A DNA stretch of 64,000 bases from Planosporangium spinosum (GTDB lineage Bacteria > Actinomycetota > Actinomycetes > Mycobacteriales > Micromonosporaceae). Position numbers and translations under genes: made by a program. The stretch's first letter is position 1. Every line of letters starts with the position of its first letter. Under the pieces are notes generated by a model. The model worked only from the letters and a program-made list of their open reading frames with translations, ran no database searches and was not told the DNA's origin. Below are positions 29,341-36,687 of this stretch, in pieces. The DNA lies in contig NZ_JBLYUB010000007.1 in assembly GCF_049999945.1 (NCBI RefSeq), positions 235,120 through 299,119 on the forward strand. The letters run 5' to 3'.

Positions 29341-29898
29341 ATGCGCAAAGCCGGCCAGCTCACTCCCGAGCAGTTCTGGGCGCGCATGGCCCAGATCGAT
29401 GATCAGATACGCGCCTCGGCGCATGTCATGCCGTTGTACGGGGCCGCCGACCTTACCGAATCGATCATGACCGGCGACTGGCATTGGCAAAACGATCGCC
29501 TCACCACGGCCGGGCTCATCCACGGCGAGCAGTCCGGTAGCGGTCCGTACGTACACGTACGGATCACCACCGACGACCCGGCAGCCGTGGTCAGTGACCT
29601 CCGCATGAGGTCGCATTCCGATCCACGTGACAAGGACCCGTTCCTCAAACTGCGGGAGCGTCTGGCCTCCACACCGACCACCGGTGTCGAGATCGCCATC
29701 AACGGCCGGCTCGAGCCCTTCAACCGGTGGGACGACGGTGCTGGCTGGTACGCCGCTACCCGGCACGGCGGGTACGGCGTCGTGATCGAAGCGCGTGAGC
29801 TGACACCCGACCAGATCAACCTGGTCCGAGTCGAGGACATCGAGCCGTACCTGGCTGGCCGGCGCGCCTACATACGCGCTCTCCGGAGTGAGGCATAG
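29341..29898 (+). CDS. Hypothetical protein near the integrase
   Basis: A 185-residue soluble protein starting MRKAGQLTPEQFWARM. There are no membrane segments. Visible features are a Trp-rich patch (ESIMTGDWHWQNDR), YVHVRITTDDPAAVV and a C-terminal LTPDQINLVRVEDIEPYL. No family is recognised. The 266 bases between it and the excisionase-like gene hold both promoters; no clear operator was seen. Confidence 0.6.
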   Translation: MRKAGQLTPEQFWARMAQIDDQIRASAHVMPLYGAADLTESIMTGDWHWQNDRLTTAGLIHGEQSGSGPYVHVRITTDDPAAVVSDLRMRSHSDPRDKDPFLKLRERLASTPTTGVEIAINGRLEPFNRWDDGAGWYAATRHGGYGVVIEARELTPDQINLVRVEDIEPYLAGRRAYIRALRSEA

Positions 29899-29930
29899 GC
29901 GGCCTCCTGCCTCTGCGCGCCGCTGGCCGG

Positions 29931-29957
29931 GCTGCCGCTCACCGCCCGGTCGGCAGC
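29931..29957. terminator. Weak hairpin between convergent genes
   Basis: GCTGCCG (29931-29937) and CGGCAGC (29951-29957) can pair across a 13-base loop between the convergent hypothetical gene and the methyltransferase. Confidence 0.35.
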
Positions 29958-29978
29958 ATGCCGCCGCATCTACGCACT

Positions 29979-30989
29979 TCACGAGGCCAACCCCTCAGAT
30001 TCATCACGAACCCGAGTGTCGAGATGCGACGTTGGTGCTGATGGCCACTTCGGTTCCTGTTGGGAAGCCTTGAGCTCGTGGAAACTGGCGGAGGTTTGAC
30101 TCAGCTTTAGGACAACTACGTCCTCGTGCTGGACGAGCCATTGGGGGTCGCCGTTGGCGATGGCGTCGCGGACGTTCTTCTGCTGGAAGAACGACGCCCG
30201 GGGTACGAGTATCCCGTCGCGGACGCCGGCCATCAGGGCGACGCACTCCTCGACCAGTTCCAGCCCGGCGGCCTGGCCGGCGGCGACGACCATGCCGGGG
30301 ATGTCGACGAGTTCGCCGTGGCGCCGGTACGGGCGGGCGGTGATGACGACGTGTCCGCCGGGCCGCAGGATCGCGTGGCAGCCGGCGAGGATGTCGGTGA
30401 AGCCGGCGGCGAGGGTGTCGTGGTCGCGGTAGGCGAGGTTGTCGCTGCCGCCGTAGCTGTGGTGGAGCTTGCGGACCTTGCCGCGCCGCGGGCCGGGAGT
30501 GCGGACGTGGCCGTGGGTGGACGGCCCGTACGGCGGCGAGGTGACCACCAGGGCGACCCGGCCGCGCATGGGAGGCGGCAGCAGCGTGGGCAACTGGCGG
30601 GAGTCGCCGGTGTAGACCTGCCCCGTGCCGGGGGCGTCCTGCTTTTCGGCAAGGGCGATGTTGACCGCTGCCAGGGCTGCCCACCGGGCTTCGTACTCGA
30701 TGCCGACAGCGTGCCGGCCGAGGTGCATGGCCTCGACCATGGTGGTGCCGATGCCGGCCATCGGGTCGAGCACGAGGTCGCCGGGGTCGGTGTAGGTGTG
30801 GATGGCGTAGCGGGCGATGGTGGGCAGCATCTTGCCCGGGTGCGTGATCGACTCGGCGGTGTAGCGACCCTTGCGCAGTTCCCGGGAGGGCTTCTGTCCG
30901 GTGATCCAGACCGAGCCGGGGTAGCCCTGGCCGGTCAGCCGGGCCGGGGAGCCGAAGATGGCGGGCGTGATGGGACGAGGCTCAGGCAT
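29979..30989 (-). CDS. DNA (N4-cytosine/N6-adenine) methyltransferase
   Basis: A 336-residue amino-methyltransferase. The SAM-binding motif is LVLDPMAGIGTTMVEA (~residues 74-89), followed by a target-side motif VVTSPPYG (~150). The TSPPY form is usual for N4-cytosine enzymes. The opening SVWITGQKPSRELRKGRY and PGKMLPTIARYAI are typical of stand-alone element-borne methylases. No partner restriction gene is adjacent, so it may protect the element during transfer or be regulatory. The ATG at 30989 overlaps the upstream gene by eight bases. Confidence 0.85.
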   Translation of the reverse strand: MPEPRPITPAIFGSPARLTGQGYPGSVWITGQKPSRELRKGRYTAESITHPGKMLPTIARYAIHTYTDPGDLVLDPMAGIGTTMVEAMHLGRHAVGIEYEARWAALAAVNIALAEKQDAPGTGQVYTGDSRQLPTLLPPPMRGRVALVVTSPPYGPSTHGHVRTPGPRRGKVRKLHHSYGGSDNLAYRDHDTLAAGFTDILAGCHAILRPGGHVVITARPYRRHGELVDIPGMVVAAGQAAGLELVEECVALMAGVRDGILVPRASFFQQKNVRDAIANGDPQWLVQHEDVVVLKLSQTSASFHELKASQQEPKWPSAPTSHLDTRVRDESEGLAS

Positions 30990-31668
30990 CGGTGGCCTCC
31001 GAGGTGGACGCAGCGAACACAAGAAGATCCCGATGGGTGCGCACGTGTCGGCCGGCGAGCAGCGGCGGCCGGCCAACCGGCTCGGGTTCGGTGCGCGGGT
31101 CGGTCTCGGCCAGGGGGACCAGGACCGCGGGGATGTGCTGGTGGTAGAGCAGCCCGGCGGTCCGGGCGGCGGCGACGACGCTCGAGCGGTGCCCGGGTGT
31201 GCTGGCACCCGGCCCGGCCGTCAGCAGGACGACGAGGTATCCGCCGGGGCGAAGTAGCTCCCGCCAGGTGCCGATGGCCCGGCTCAGGTCGTGCGGGTCC
31301 CGGTTGTCGACGTCGAGGCGCGGCAGCGTCGCCAGGACGAGCCCGGCCTCGGTTCGGGCGGTGGCCGAGCACCCGGCGAGGGGCTCGGGCCCGACGTGCG
31401 GGCTGCCACCGTCGGTGACGGCGAGGCCGTGCCGTCGGTGCAGGTACCGCGCGGCTGCCGCGACGGTCGGGTGGCCGTCGAGGTCGAGCACGATGTCGCC
31501 GTCGCGGGTGTAGCGGGCGATCAGGTGCGCGACGTGGTCGGGGTGGATGCCGTACCAGTCGGGCAACGCTCGCCCGGCCGGGTCGGCGGGTCGGTGGTTG
31601 TGGGTCGGGCGAAGGAGCAGTCCGACGGGCGCCGGAGGGCGGGTGTCGGGAGTGCGGGTCTGCGGCAT
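30982..31668 (-). CDS. Methyltransferase-like protein with degenerate SAM site
   Basis: A 228-residue protein resembling its downstream neighbour in layout (WYGIHPDHVAHLIARYTRDGDIVLDLDGHP..., RELLRPGGYLVVLLTAG). The glycine-rich SAM loop is replaced by VLDLDGHPTVAAAARYL and there is no SPPY catalytic motif. It is therefore probably not an active methylase. It could be a specificity or regulatory partner. The ATG at 31668 lies 40 bases downstream of the 33-base promoter-like element, which excludes the longer frame that would start inside that element. Confidence 0.65.
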   Translation of the reverse strand: MPQTRTPDTRPPAPVGLLLRPTHNHRPADPAGRALPDWYGIHPDHVAHLIARYTRDGDIVLDLDGHPTVAAAARYLHRRHGLAVTDGGSPHVGPEPLAGCSATARTEAGLVLATLPRLDVDNRDPHDLSRAIGTWRELLRPGGYLVVLLTAGPGASTPGHRSSVVAAARTAGLLYHQHIPAVLVPLAETDPRTEPEPVGRPPLLAGRHVRTHRDLLVFAASTSEATDA

Positions 31669-31708
31669 GGGTGCGGTGGGCCATGTCCGCCGACGAACGC
31701 TGACACAT

Positions 31709-31741
31709 AGAGATACAGGTTCCGGGCCTGTTTTCGACATC
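31709..31741 (-). promoter_or_regulatory. 33-base promoter-like element, copy 1 (facing left)
   Basis: On the leftward strand it reads GATGTCGAAAAC, 11 bases, CTGTATCTCT. Both outer blocks are identical to copy 2 at 33205-33237 and the spacing is the same. It lies just upstream of the methyltransferase pair. The two conserved blocks with a fixed spacer suggest a promoter recognised by an alternative or element-encoded sigma factor. Confidence 0.65.
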
Positions 31742-31798
31742 GGCCCCGGCCCCGCGCGGGTCGCCGAACCTGGGTAACGCCACCGGCTGGGCGCCTAT

Positions 31799-32278
31799 AA
31801 CAAGATCGATTCAGGGTTGAACGCGCAGGCCGGAGCTGTGGCTGGGATGATTTCCGCCCGGCAGCGAGCGGCCGACGGGATGTTGGGTGATCGCGGTCAC
31901 CTGTAACAAGATCACGGGATCCAGTATCAGGATCGCCGCTGAGGGTTAACGGGATCGCCAATCTCTCGAACAAGATCCACCTGTGGGTATAACAAGATCA
32001 ATGACGGCGTTTCTCGGCTGCCTGAGGGTTGAGCACGCCTTGCCCCCTCGATCGCGTGGGTCGTCAAGGGCGACCGACACTCCGCAAGATATTGATGTTC
32101 ACGGTGGGTCTTCGACCTTCGGGGGTCGAGGCTGCGCGCGCGGCCGGCGAGGGTTGAACACGTAGCTCAGCTCCCCTGTGACACCCCTCGGCAGGCGTTC
32201 AACACCAGGAGTTTGGGGGCGCTCGGCCGGGGCGGTCGCGCAGAGGTTGAACACGCGCTGTGACCCTCAAACAAGATC
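31799..32278 (+). repeat. Iteron-like paired repeats in a 717-base non-coding control region
   Basis: The gap 31669-32385 has no gene. AACAAGATC occurs five times in the same orientation (31799, 31905, 31969, 31991, 32270). A second motif, G-GGTTGAACACG with variants, also occurs five times (31814, 31943, 32026, 32151, 32245), plus an inverted GTTCAACAC near 32197. Such arrays are typical of replication origins, partition sites or regulator-binding regions. Location between divergent transcription units of the element favours a control or origin function. Confidence 0.75.
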
Positions 32279-32385
32279 CACAGTGTTCATGATCTGTTAC
32301 ACCCGAGTGGAGGGATGGGTGCTGTCCAGCCGGGACGCCCCTTCGAGGCCCCGGCATCCCGTACCCACTTCTCGGGGGATCTTCC

Positions 32386-33186
32386 ATGCCCAAGTTCGTT
32401 CGTTCCGTGCTGCCCGCCGTCGGTCTCGTGCTCGGCGAGCAGCCCTTCGACGTCGCCGCGACCGCGTTTCGGCTGCTGACCACGGGGCCCGATCCGCTGT
32501 CGATCGATGGTGCTGCGCTCGGCGGCGGGCTGCCGCGTCGGCGGATCGCGCTGTCGGAGTTGGCCGCGATCCTGATGCACCCCTCGTGCGGTTACGCCGC
32601 GAGTGACCGAGCGTGGCGGCTGCTGATCGAGCGGGCGCGCACTGACGGCTCGGCCTGGGTGGTCGGCGCCGTTGGGGTGGCGCTGCCTGGACTGCGGCAG
32701 GCGGCCTATCGGCTGCGCGGCTTCTCCGGTGACGTGCAGGCCGAGCTGCTGACCGCCTTCGTCGCCGCCCTGCGCGAGGTGAAGGTCGGCGGGCCGCGGG
32801 TGGTGCAGCGGCTGCTGTCCGCCACGTTCACCGCCGCCCGCGCGGCCTTGCGCGCCGACGAGCCGCGCGCCAAGGCCCCGGGGGAGCTGCCGGTGCCGGC
32901 ACCGACCACCGGGCACCCGGACGTGGTGCTCGCCCGCGCCGTCGCGGTCGGGGTCATCACGCCCGCCGAGGCCGAGCTGATCGGCGCCACCCGTCTCGAC
33001 GGGGTCGCGGTGGCCGACTACGCCGCCCGGCTCGGCAAGGCACCGAAGGCGGTCTACAAGGCCCGGGACCGGGCCGAGGAGCGCTTGGTCGCGGCGGTGT
33101 GTTCCGGTGATCTGTCCGATGAGGACGCGCAGGTGATCGCCGAGGCGACGATGACCGTTGTCCCGGACCCGGCGCATCACGTTTGA
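32386..33186 (+). CDS. Sigma-region-4-like regulatory protein
   Basis: A 266-residue protein starting MPKFVRSVLPAVGLVLGEQPF. The C-terminal third resembles sigma-70 region 4 or a related helix-turn-helix: VITPAEAELIGATRLDG, VAVADYAARLGKAPKAVYKARDRAEERL. The middle (ELLTAFVAALREVKVGGPRV) resembles the sigma-type helical segment seen in plasmid-borne regulators of actinobacteria. A full region 2 (core-binding) is not obvious, so it could be a sigma-like activator instead. It is flanked by the repeat-rich control region and a 33-base promoter-like element, which makes it the prime candidate regulator of both outward transcription units. Confidence 0.6.
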   Translation: MPKFVRSVLPAVGLVLGEQPFDVAATAFRLLTTGPDPLSIDGAALGGGLPRRRIALSELAAILMHPSCGYAASDRAWRLLIERARTDGSAWVVGAVGVALPGLRQAAYRLRGFSGDVQAELLTAFVAALREVKVGGPRVVQRLLSATFTAARAALRADEPRAKAPGELPVPAPTTGHPDVVLARAVAVGVITPAEAELIGATRLDGVAVADYAARLGKAPKAVYKARDRAEERLVAAVCSGDLSDEDAQVIAEATMTVVPDPAHHV

Positions 33187-33204
33187 GCTGGGCCTTTACG
33201 GCGC

Positions 33205-33237
33205 GATGTCGAAAACGGACCCAAAATCTGTATCTCT
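33205..33237 (+). promoter_or_regulatory. 33-base promoter-like element, copy 2 (facing right)
   Basis: GATGTCGAAAAC, 11 bases, CTGTATCTCT, the same blocks and spacing as copy 1 at 31709-31741. It begins 18 bases after the sigma-like gene and points at the conjugation operon that starts at 33438, leaving a ~200-base leader. Confidence 0.65.
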
Positions 33238-33377
33238 TAGTGCGGGCCTTTCCCGCACCTGGTGACCCTCTTCGACCGGCCCCGTCGACGGCGCTGACAC
33301 CCGCAACGGCCCGCCGAACCCTTCGAAGGAGGACGGCCACCGCGCCGGTCGCAGGTCACCTGATCCCTCGCCCGTTT

Positions 33378-33414
33378 GCCCCGCCCCACGCCTTGTCGGG
33401 GTGTGGGGCGGGGC
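33378..33414 (+). terminator. 12-bp hairpin in the leader of the conjugation operon
   Basis: GCCCCGCCCCAC (33378-33389) and GTGGGGCGGGGC (33403-33414) form a GC-only stem with a 13-base loop, 24 bases before the first start codon. It may be an attenuator or mRNA 5' stabiliser of the operon. Confidence 0.5.
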
Positions 33415-33437
33415 TGTCCCGGAGGTGCCCACGTCCC

Positions 33438-33833
33438 ATGAGCCACCGCCCTTTGCACCGCCCGACCCCGACCCCGCGTCGCCCGGCCACCGACCGGCCG
33501 GGCAGGCGCCTGACCCGCACCGTTCGCCGCCTTGCCCCGGCGCTCGCGGTCACCGCCGGCACCGCCCTGGCCGTGACCCTGACGGCGGACGCGGCCTTCG
33601 CCGCCGACTCGATCCCGCAGGTTGTCAACAACATCCGCGCCTGGCTGGTCGGCATCCTCGTCGCGGTCGCCACCCTGTTCCTGACCGTCGGCGGCCTGCG
33701 CTATCTCGCGGCCAATGGCGACCCCGGCGAGGTCGAGAAGGCCAAGCTCGCGCTCAAGTCCGCCGCGATCGGCTACGCGCTGGCCATGCTGGCGCCGCTG
33801 TTCGTCACCATCGTCGGTCAGTGGGTGAAGTGA
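33438..33833 (+). CDS. VirB2/TrbC-like conjugative pilin or membrane protein
   Basis: A 131-residue protein. A basic N-terminus precedes a signal segment (LAPALAVTAGTALAVTLTADAAFAAD) with a plausible cleavage after AFA. The mature part has two hydrophobic helices (AWLVGILVAVATLFLTVGGLRYLA and AIGYALAMLAPLFVTIVGQWV) joined by the charged loop NGDPGEVEKAKLALKS. This is the VirB2/TrbC layout. It is the first gene of the type IV secretion operon, ending in a TGATG junction with the next. Confidence 0.75.
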   Translation: MSHRPLHRPTPTPRRPATDRPGRRLTRTVRRLAPALAVTAGTALAVTLTADAAFAADSIPQVVNNIRAWLVGILVAVATLFLTVGGLRYLAANGDPGEVEKAKLALKSAAIGYALAMLAPLFVTIVGQWVK

Positions 33834-35731
33834 TGACCCACTCCACCCCGTCCCGCCGTCCCAACCGGCTGCTGGTGGCCGTGGTGCTCGGCCTCGGGCT
33901 CGCCGCCGGTCCCGTGTTCGCAGGGCCGGCGGCGGCCGAGCCGTCCCCGGCACCCGTCCCCGGCCCGAGCGTGCCGGACCCCGGCGTGCGCCCGTCGTCC
34001 CCGACCGTCCCGCCTGTGGCTACGCCGTCCCCGTCACCGGTCATCCCGTCCCCGATGCCCGTCCCCGGTGGGGACGACACCGACGACGACCCGGGGATGT
34101 TCGACATCCCGGGCCAGATCCGCAAGGCCATCAATGAGTTCCTGATGTGGGTTGCCAAGACCGGCCTCAAACCGGTCATGGACGCCCTCGGCGCCACGGC
34201 CCTGTCCACGCCGGACCTGACCAACAACGAGCACGTCAAGGCGATCTGGACGACGTGCCTGGTGGCCGCGAACGGCATCTATGTGCTGTTCGTCATCGCC
34301 GGCGCCTTCATCATCACGTCGCGGGAGAGCCTGCAAACGCAGTACGGGTTCAAGGAGATCGCGCCGCGGCTGGCCCTGGGCGCGGTGATCTCCAACGTCT
34401 CGCTGATCCTGTGCGGCAAGGCCATCGAGGTCACCAACGCCCTGACCGCCGCCATCGCCGGTCAAGGCGTCGACGGGCCGAGCGCGGCGAACGCCATCAT
34501 GGGCATCCTCTACCAGCCGTTCAACGGTACGAGCCCGAATCTGCTGCTCGCGCTGCTGGTCATCGCCGCGTCCATCCTTGCCCTGATCGTGGTCATCACT
34601 TTCGTGCTGCGGGTGGCGCTGATGGTCGTGCTCGTCGGCACGGCTCCGTTGGCGCTGGCGTGCCACGCCACGCCGCAGACCGAGGGCCTGGCCTACACCT
34701 GGTGGCGCGCGTTCGGTGCCTGCCTGGGCCTGCAGGTGGCGCAGGCGGTGATCGTGCTCGCCACGATCAAGGTGTTCCTCACACCGTCCGGCCTGGTCCT
34801 GCTCGGGGTGCCGGCCACCGCCAGCGGCCTGCTCGGCGTGCTGGTCTGCATCACGATGCTCTGGTTGCTGCTCAAGCTGCCGGGCCTGATGAAGCAGTTC
34901 GTCCTCAGCCCGCTCGGGCTGCGCAACCAGGGCCGAGGGCTGTTCGGGCAGCTCCTGCAGGCGTACCTGACGTTCAAGACCCTCGGTGCCGTCACCGGCC
35001 TCGGCAAGGGCAAGCGGGCGGCCACCGCCGGGGCGGCGGCCCGCTCCGGGGCCGGCGGCGGGACGGGGACGGCCCCGGCGCGGCGCGTCCCCAACGCGGG
35101 CGGCCGTCCCCCGGGACCGTCCCCGGCGCCGTCCCGGCCGTCCCCGGCCGCCCCGGTGGCGTTCAGCCACGCCCCGGCCACGCAGACGCCGCTGCCGGCG
35201 CCGGCCGGCAGCAACGGGGCACCGACGTTCAGCCACGGCCAGCAGCCGGCCACCCCGGCACCGGCACCCACCGGCCCGGCATCGGCCGCCCGGTTCTCCC
35301 AGCCCAATCCGGCGCAGCCGGCCACGCCCCGCCCGCCCGGCCGCCCGGCCCCGGTGGCGTTCAGCAACACCCCGCCCTCGCCGGCCAGCCCCACACCGGC
35401 CGGGCCGCCACCTGCGGCAACGTTCTCCAACCTGCCGGCCGCGCAGAGCGCACCGCGCCGGCCACCGGTGTCCGTGACGCCGGTGTTCTCCTCCACACCC
35501 ACTCCGGGTCGCCGGCCAACGGCGGCGCAGCGGCCCACCACCCGGCCGTCGGCCGCCAGCGGTAGCCAACCGCCGGCACCACGCCCGGCCACGACACCGG
35601 CACCCGTGCCTCGGCCGTCCCCGAGCCCGTTCCCACGTCCGCGACCGAGCGCCTCGCCGGTCTTCCGGCCGGCGCCGTCGCCACCGCCCCCGCCGCCCGC
35701 CCGGCGGCCACCGACAGGAGGTAAGCCGTGA
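33833..35731 (+). CDS. VirB6/TrbL-like polytopic conjugation protein with repeat tail
   Basis: A 632-residue protein. The signal segment RLLVAVVLGLGLAAGPVFAGPAAAEP is followed by a Pro-rich exposed stretch (~35-80). At least six hydrophobic helices lie between ~140 and ~380, as in VirB6/TrbL channel proteins. The C-terminal ~230 residues are Pro/Ala-rich. They contain six repeats of about 21 residues, each with a (V/T/R)FS core (VAFSHAP, PTFSHGQ, ARFSQPN, VAFSNTP, ATFSNLP, PVFSSTP) between residues ~442 and ~555. It overlaps the next gene by four bases. Confidence 0.7.
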   Translation: MTHSTPSRRPNRLLVAVVLGLGLAAGPVFAGPAAAEPSPAPVPGPSVPDPGVRPSSPTVPPVATPSPSPVIPSPMPVPGGDDTDDDPGMFDIPGQIRKAINEFLMWVAKTGLKPVMDALGATALSTPDLTNNEHVKAIWTTCLVAANGIYVLFVIAGAFIITSRESLQTQYGFKEIAPRLALGAVISNVSLILCGKAIEVTNALTAAIAGQGVDGPSAANAIMGILYQPFNGTSPNLLLALLVIAASILALIVVITFVLRVALMVVLVGTAPLALACHATPQTEGLAYTWWRAFGACLGLQVAQAVIVLATIKVFLTPSGLVLLGVPATASGLLGVLVCITMLWLLLKLPGLMKQFVLSPLGLRNQGRGLFGQLLQAYLTFKTLGAVTGLGKGKRAATAGAAARSGAGGGTGTAPARRVPNAGGRPPGPSPAPSRPSPAAPVAFSHAPATQTPLPAPAGSNGAPTFSHGQQPATPAPAPTGPASAARFSQPNPAQPATPRPPGRPAPVAFSNTPPSPASPTPAGPPPAATFSNLPAAQSAPRRPPVSVTPVFSSTPTPGRRPTAAQRPTTRPSAASGSQPPAPRPATTPAPVPRPSPSPFPRPRPSASPVFRPAPSPPPPPPARRPPTGGKP

Positions 35732-36687
35732 GCCGCCGCGACGACGAGGCACCGCTGCGCGCCCGGGTCCACGCTGATGTGGAGCGCCCAGACCGCATCG
35801 CGTTCGGGCTGACCGGCCGTCAGCTCGTCATCCTCACCGTCACCGGTCTGGTGCTGTACGCGGCGTGGACGGCGCTGGTGCGGGTGGTGCCGCCGCTGGT
35901 GTTCGTCGCCTGCGCGGTGCCGATCCTCGGGGCGGCGTTCTTCCTGGCGGTCGGCCGCCGAGACGGGATCAGCCTCGACCGGTGGCTGCTCGCCGGCCTG
36001 CGGCACCGCCGCGCCCCGCACCGGCTCGTCCCGGTCGAGGGGCCGATCGCCCCGGCCCCCGCGTGGGTGTCCACCACGCGGGGGCCGGGCGACCGGCTCC
36101 CGCTGCCCGCCCCGCTGCGGCTGCCGGCCAAGGGCATCACGCCCGAGGGCCTCATTGACCTGGGGTCGGACGGCACGACGGGCCTGGTGGCGGCCTCGAC
36201 GGTGGCGTTCGGATTGAGGACCGCGGCCGAGCAGAACGGCCTGGTGGCGGGGTTCGCGCGCTGGCTGCACTCGTTGGGCGGGCCGGCGCAGATCCTCGTT
36301 CGGGCGCAGCGGGTCGACCTGACCCACGTGGCCGACCGGATCATCTCCCGCGCACCTGGCCTGCCGCATCCTGCCTTGGAGGACGCGGCCCGCTCACACG
36401 TGGAGTTCCTCGATGCTCTCGCCGCCCGCCGGGAGCTGCTGCACCGGCACGTCACCGTCGCCGTGCGCAGTACCCGCAGCCCCGGCCACACGAGCCATCA
36501 GGCCGCCGAGACCGTCCGAGCGCTGTCCGGCTGTGAGGTCGCGGCGAGGGTGCTCGGCCCGGTCGACGCGGCAGCCACCTTGGCCGGCGCCCTCAACCCT
36601 GCCGCCTCGTCGTCCCCGCTGCCGGGACGACCCGTCTCCACGGCCGGGACGAATGACCTCGATCTTGATGGAAATGGGGAGCTGTGA
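35728..36687 (+). CDS. PrgI-like conjugation membrane protein
   Basis: A 319-residue protein. The start VHADVERPDRIAFGLTGRQLVILTVTG followed by two close hydrophobic helices is the PrgI family pattern (VirB3-like partner of VirB4 in Gram-positive systems). The remaining ~200 residues are cytosolic, with DLGSDGTTGLVAASTVAFGL and a region resembling the VirB4 N-terminal domain (QILVRAQRVDLTHVADRI). It may therefore represent part of the VirB4 N-domain encoded separately. It overlaps the VirB4 gene by four bases. Confidence 0.72.
   Translation: MSRRDDEAPLRARVHADVERPDRIAFGLTGRQLVILTVTGLVLYAAWTALVRVVPPLVFVACAVPILGAAFFLAVGRRDGISLDRWLLAGLRHRRAPHRLVPVEGPIAPAPAWVSTTRGPGDRLPLPAPLRLPAKGITPEGLIDLGSDGTTGLVAASTVAFGLRTAAEQNGLVAGFARWLHSLGGPAQILVRAQRVDLTHVADRIISRAPGLPHPALEDAARSHVEFLDALAARRELLHRHVTVAVRSTRSPGHTSHQAAETVRALSGCEVAARVLGPVDAAATLAGALNPAASSSPLPGRPVSTAGTNDLDLDGNGEL

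Noticed and set aside
30990..31208. Longer N-terminus for the methyltransferase
   Set aside because: It would run through the coding end of the upstream gene; the ATG at 30989 gives the normal family start.
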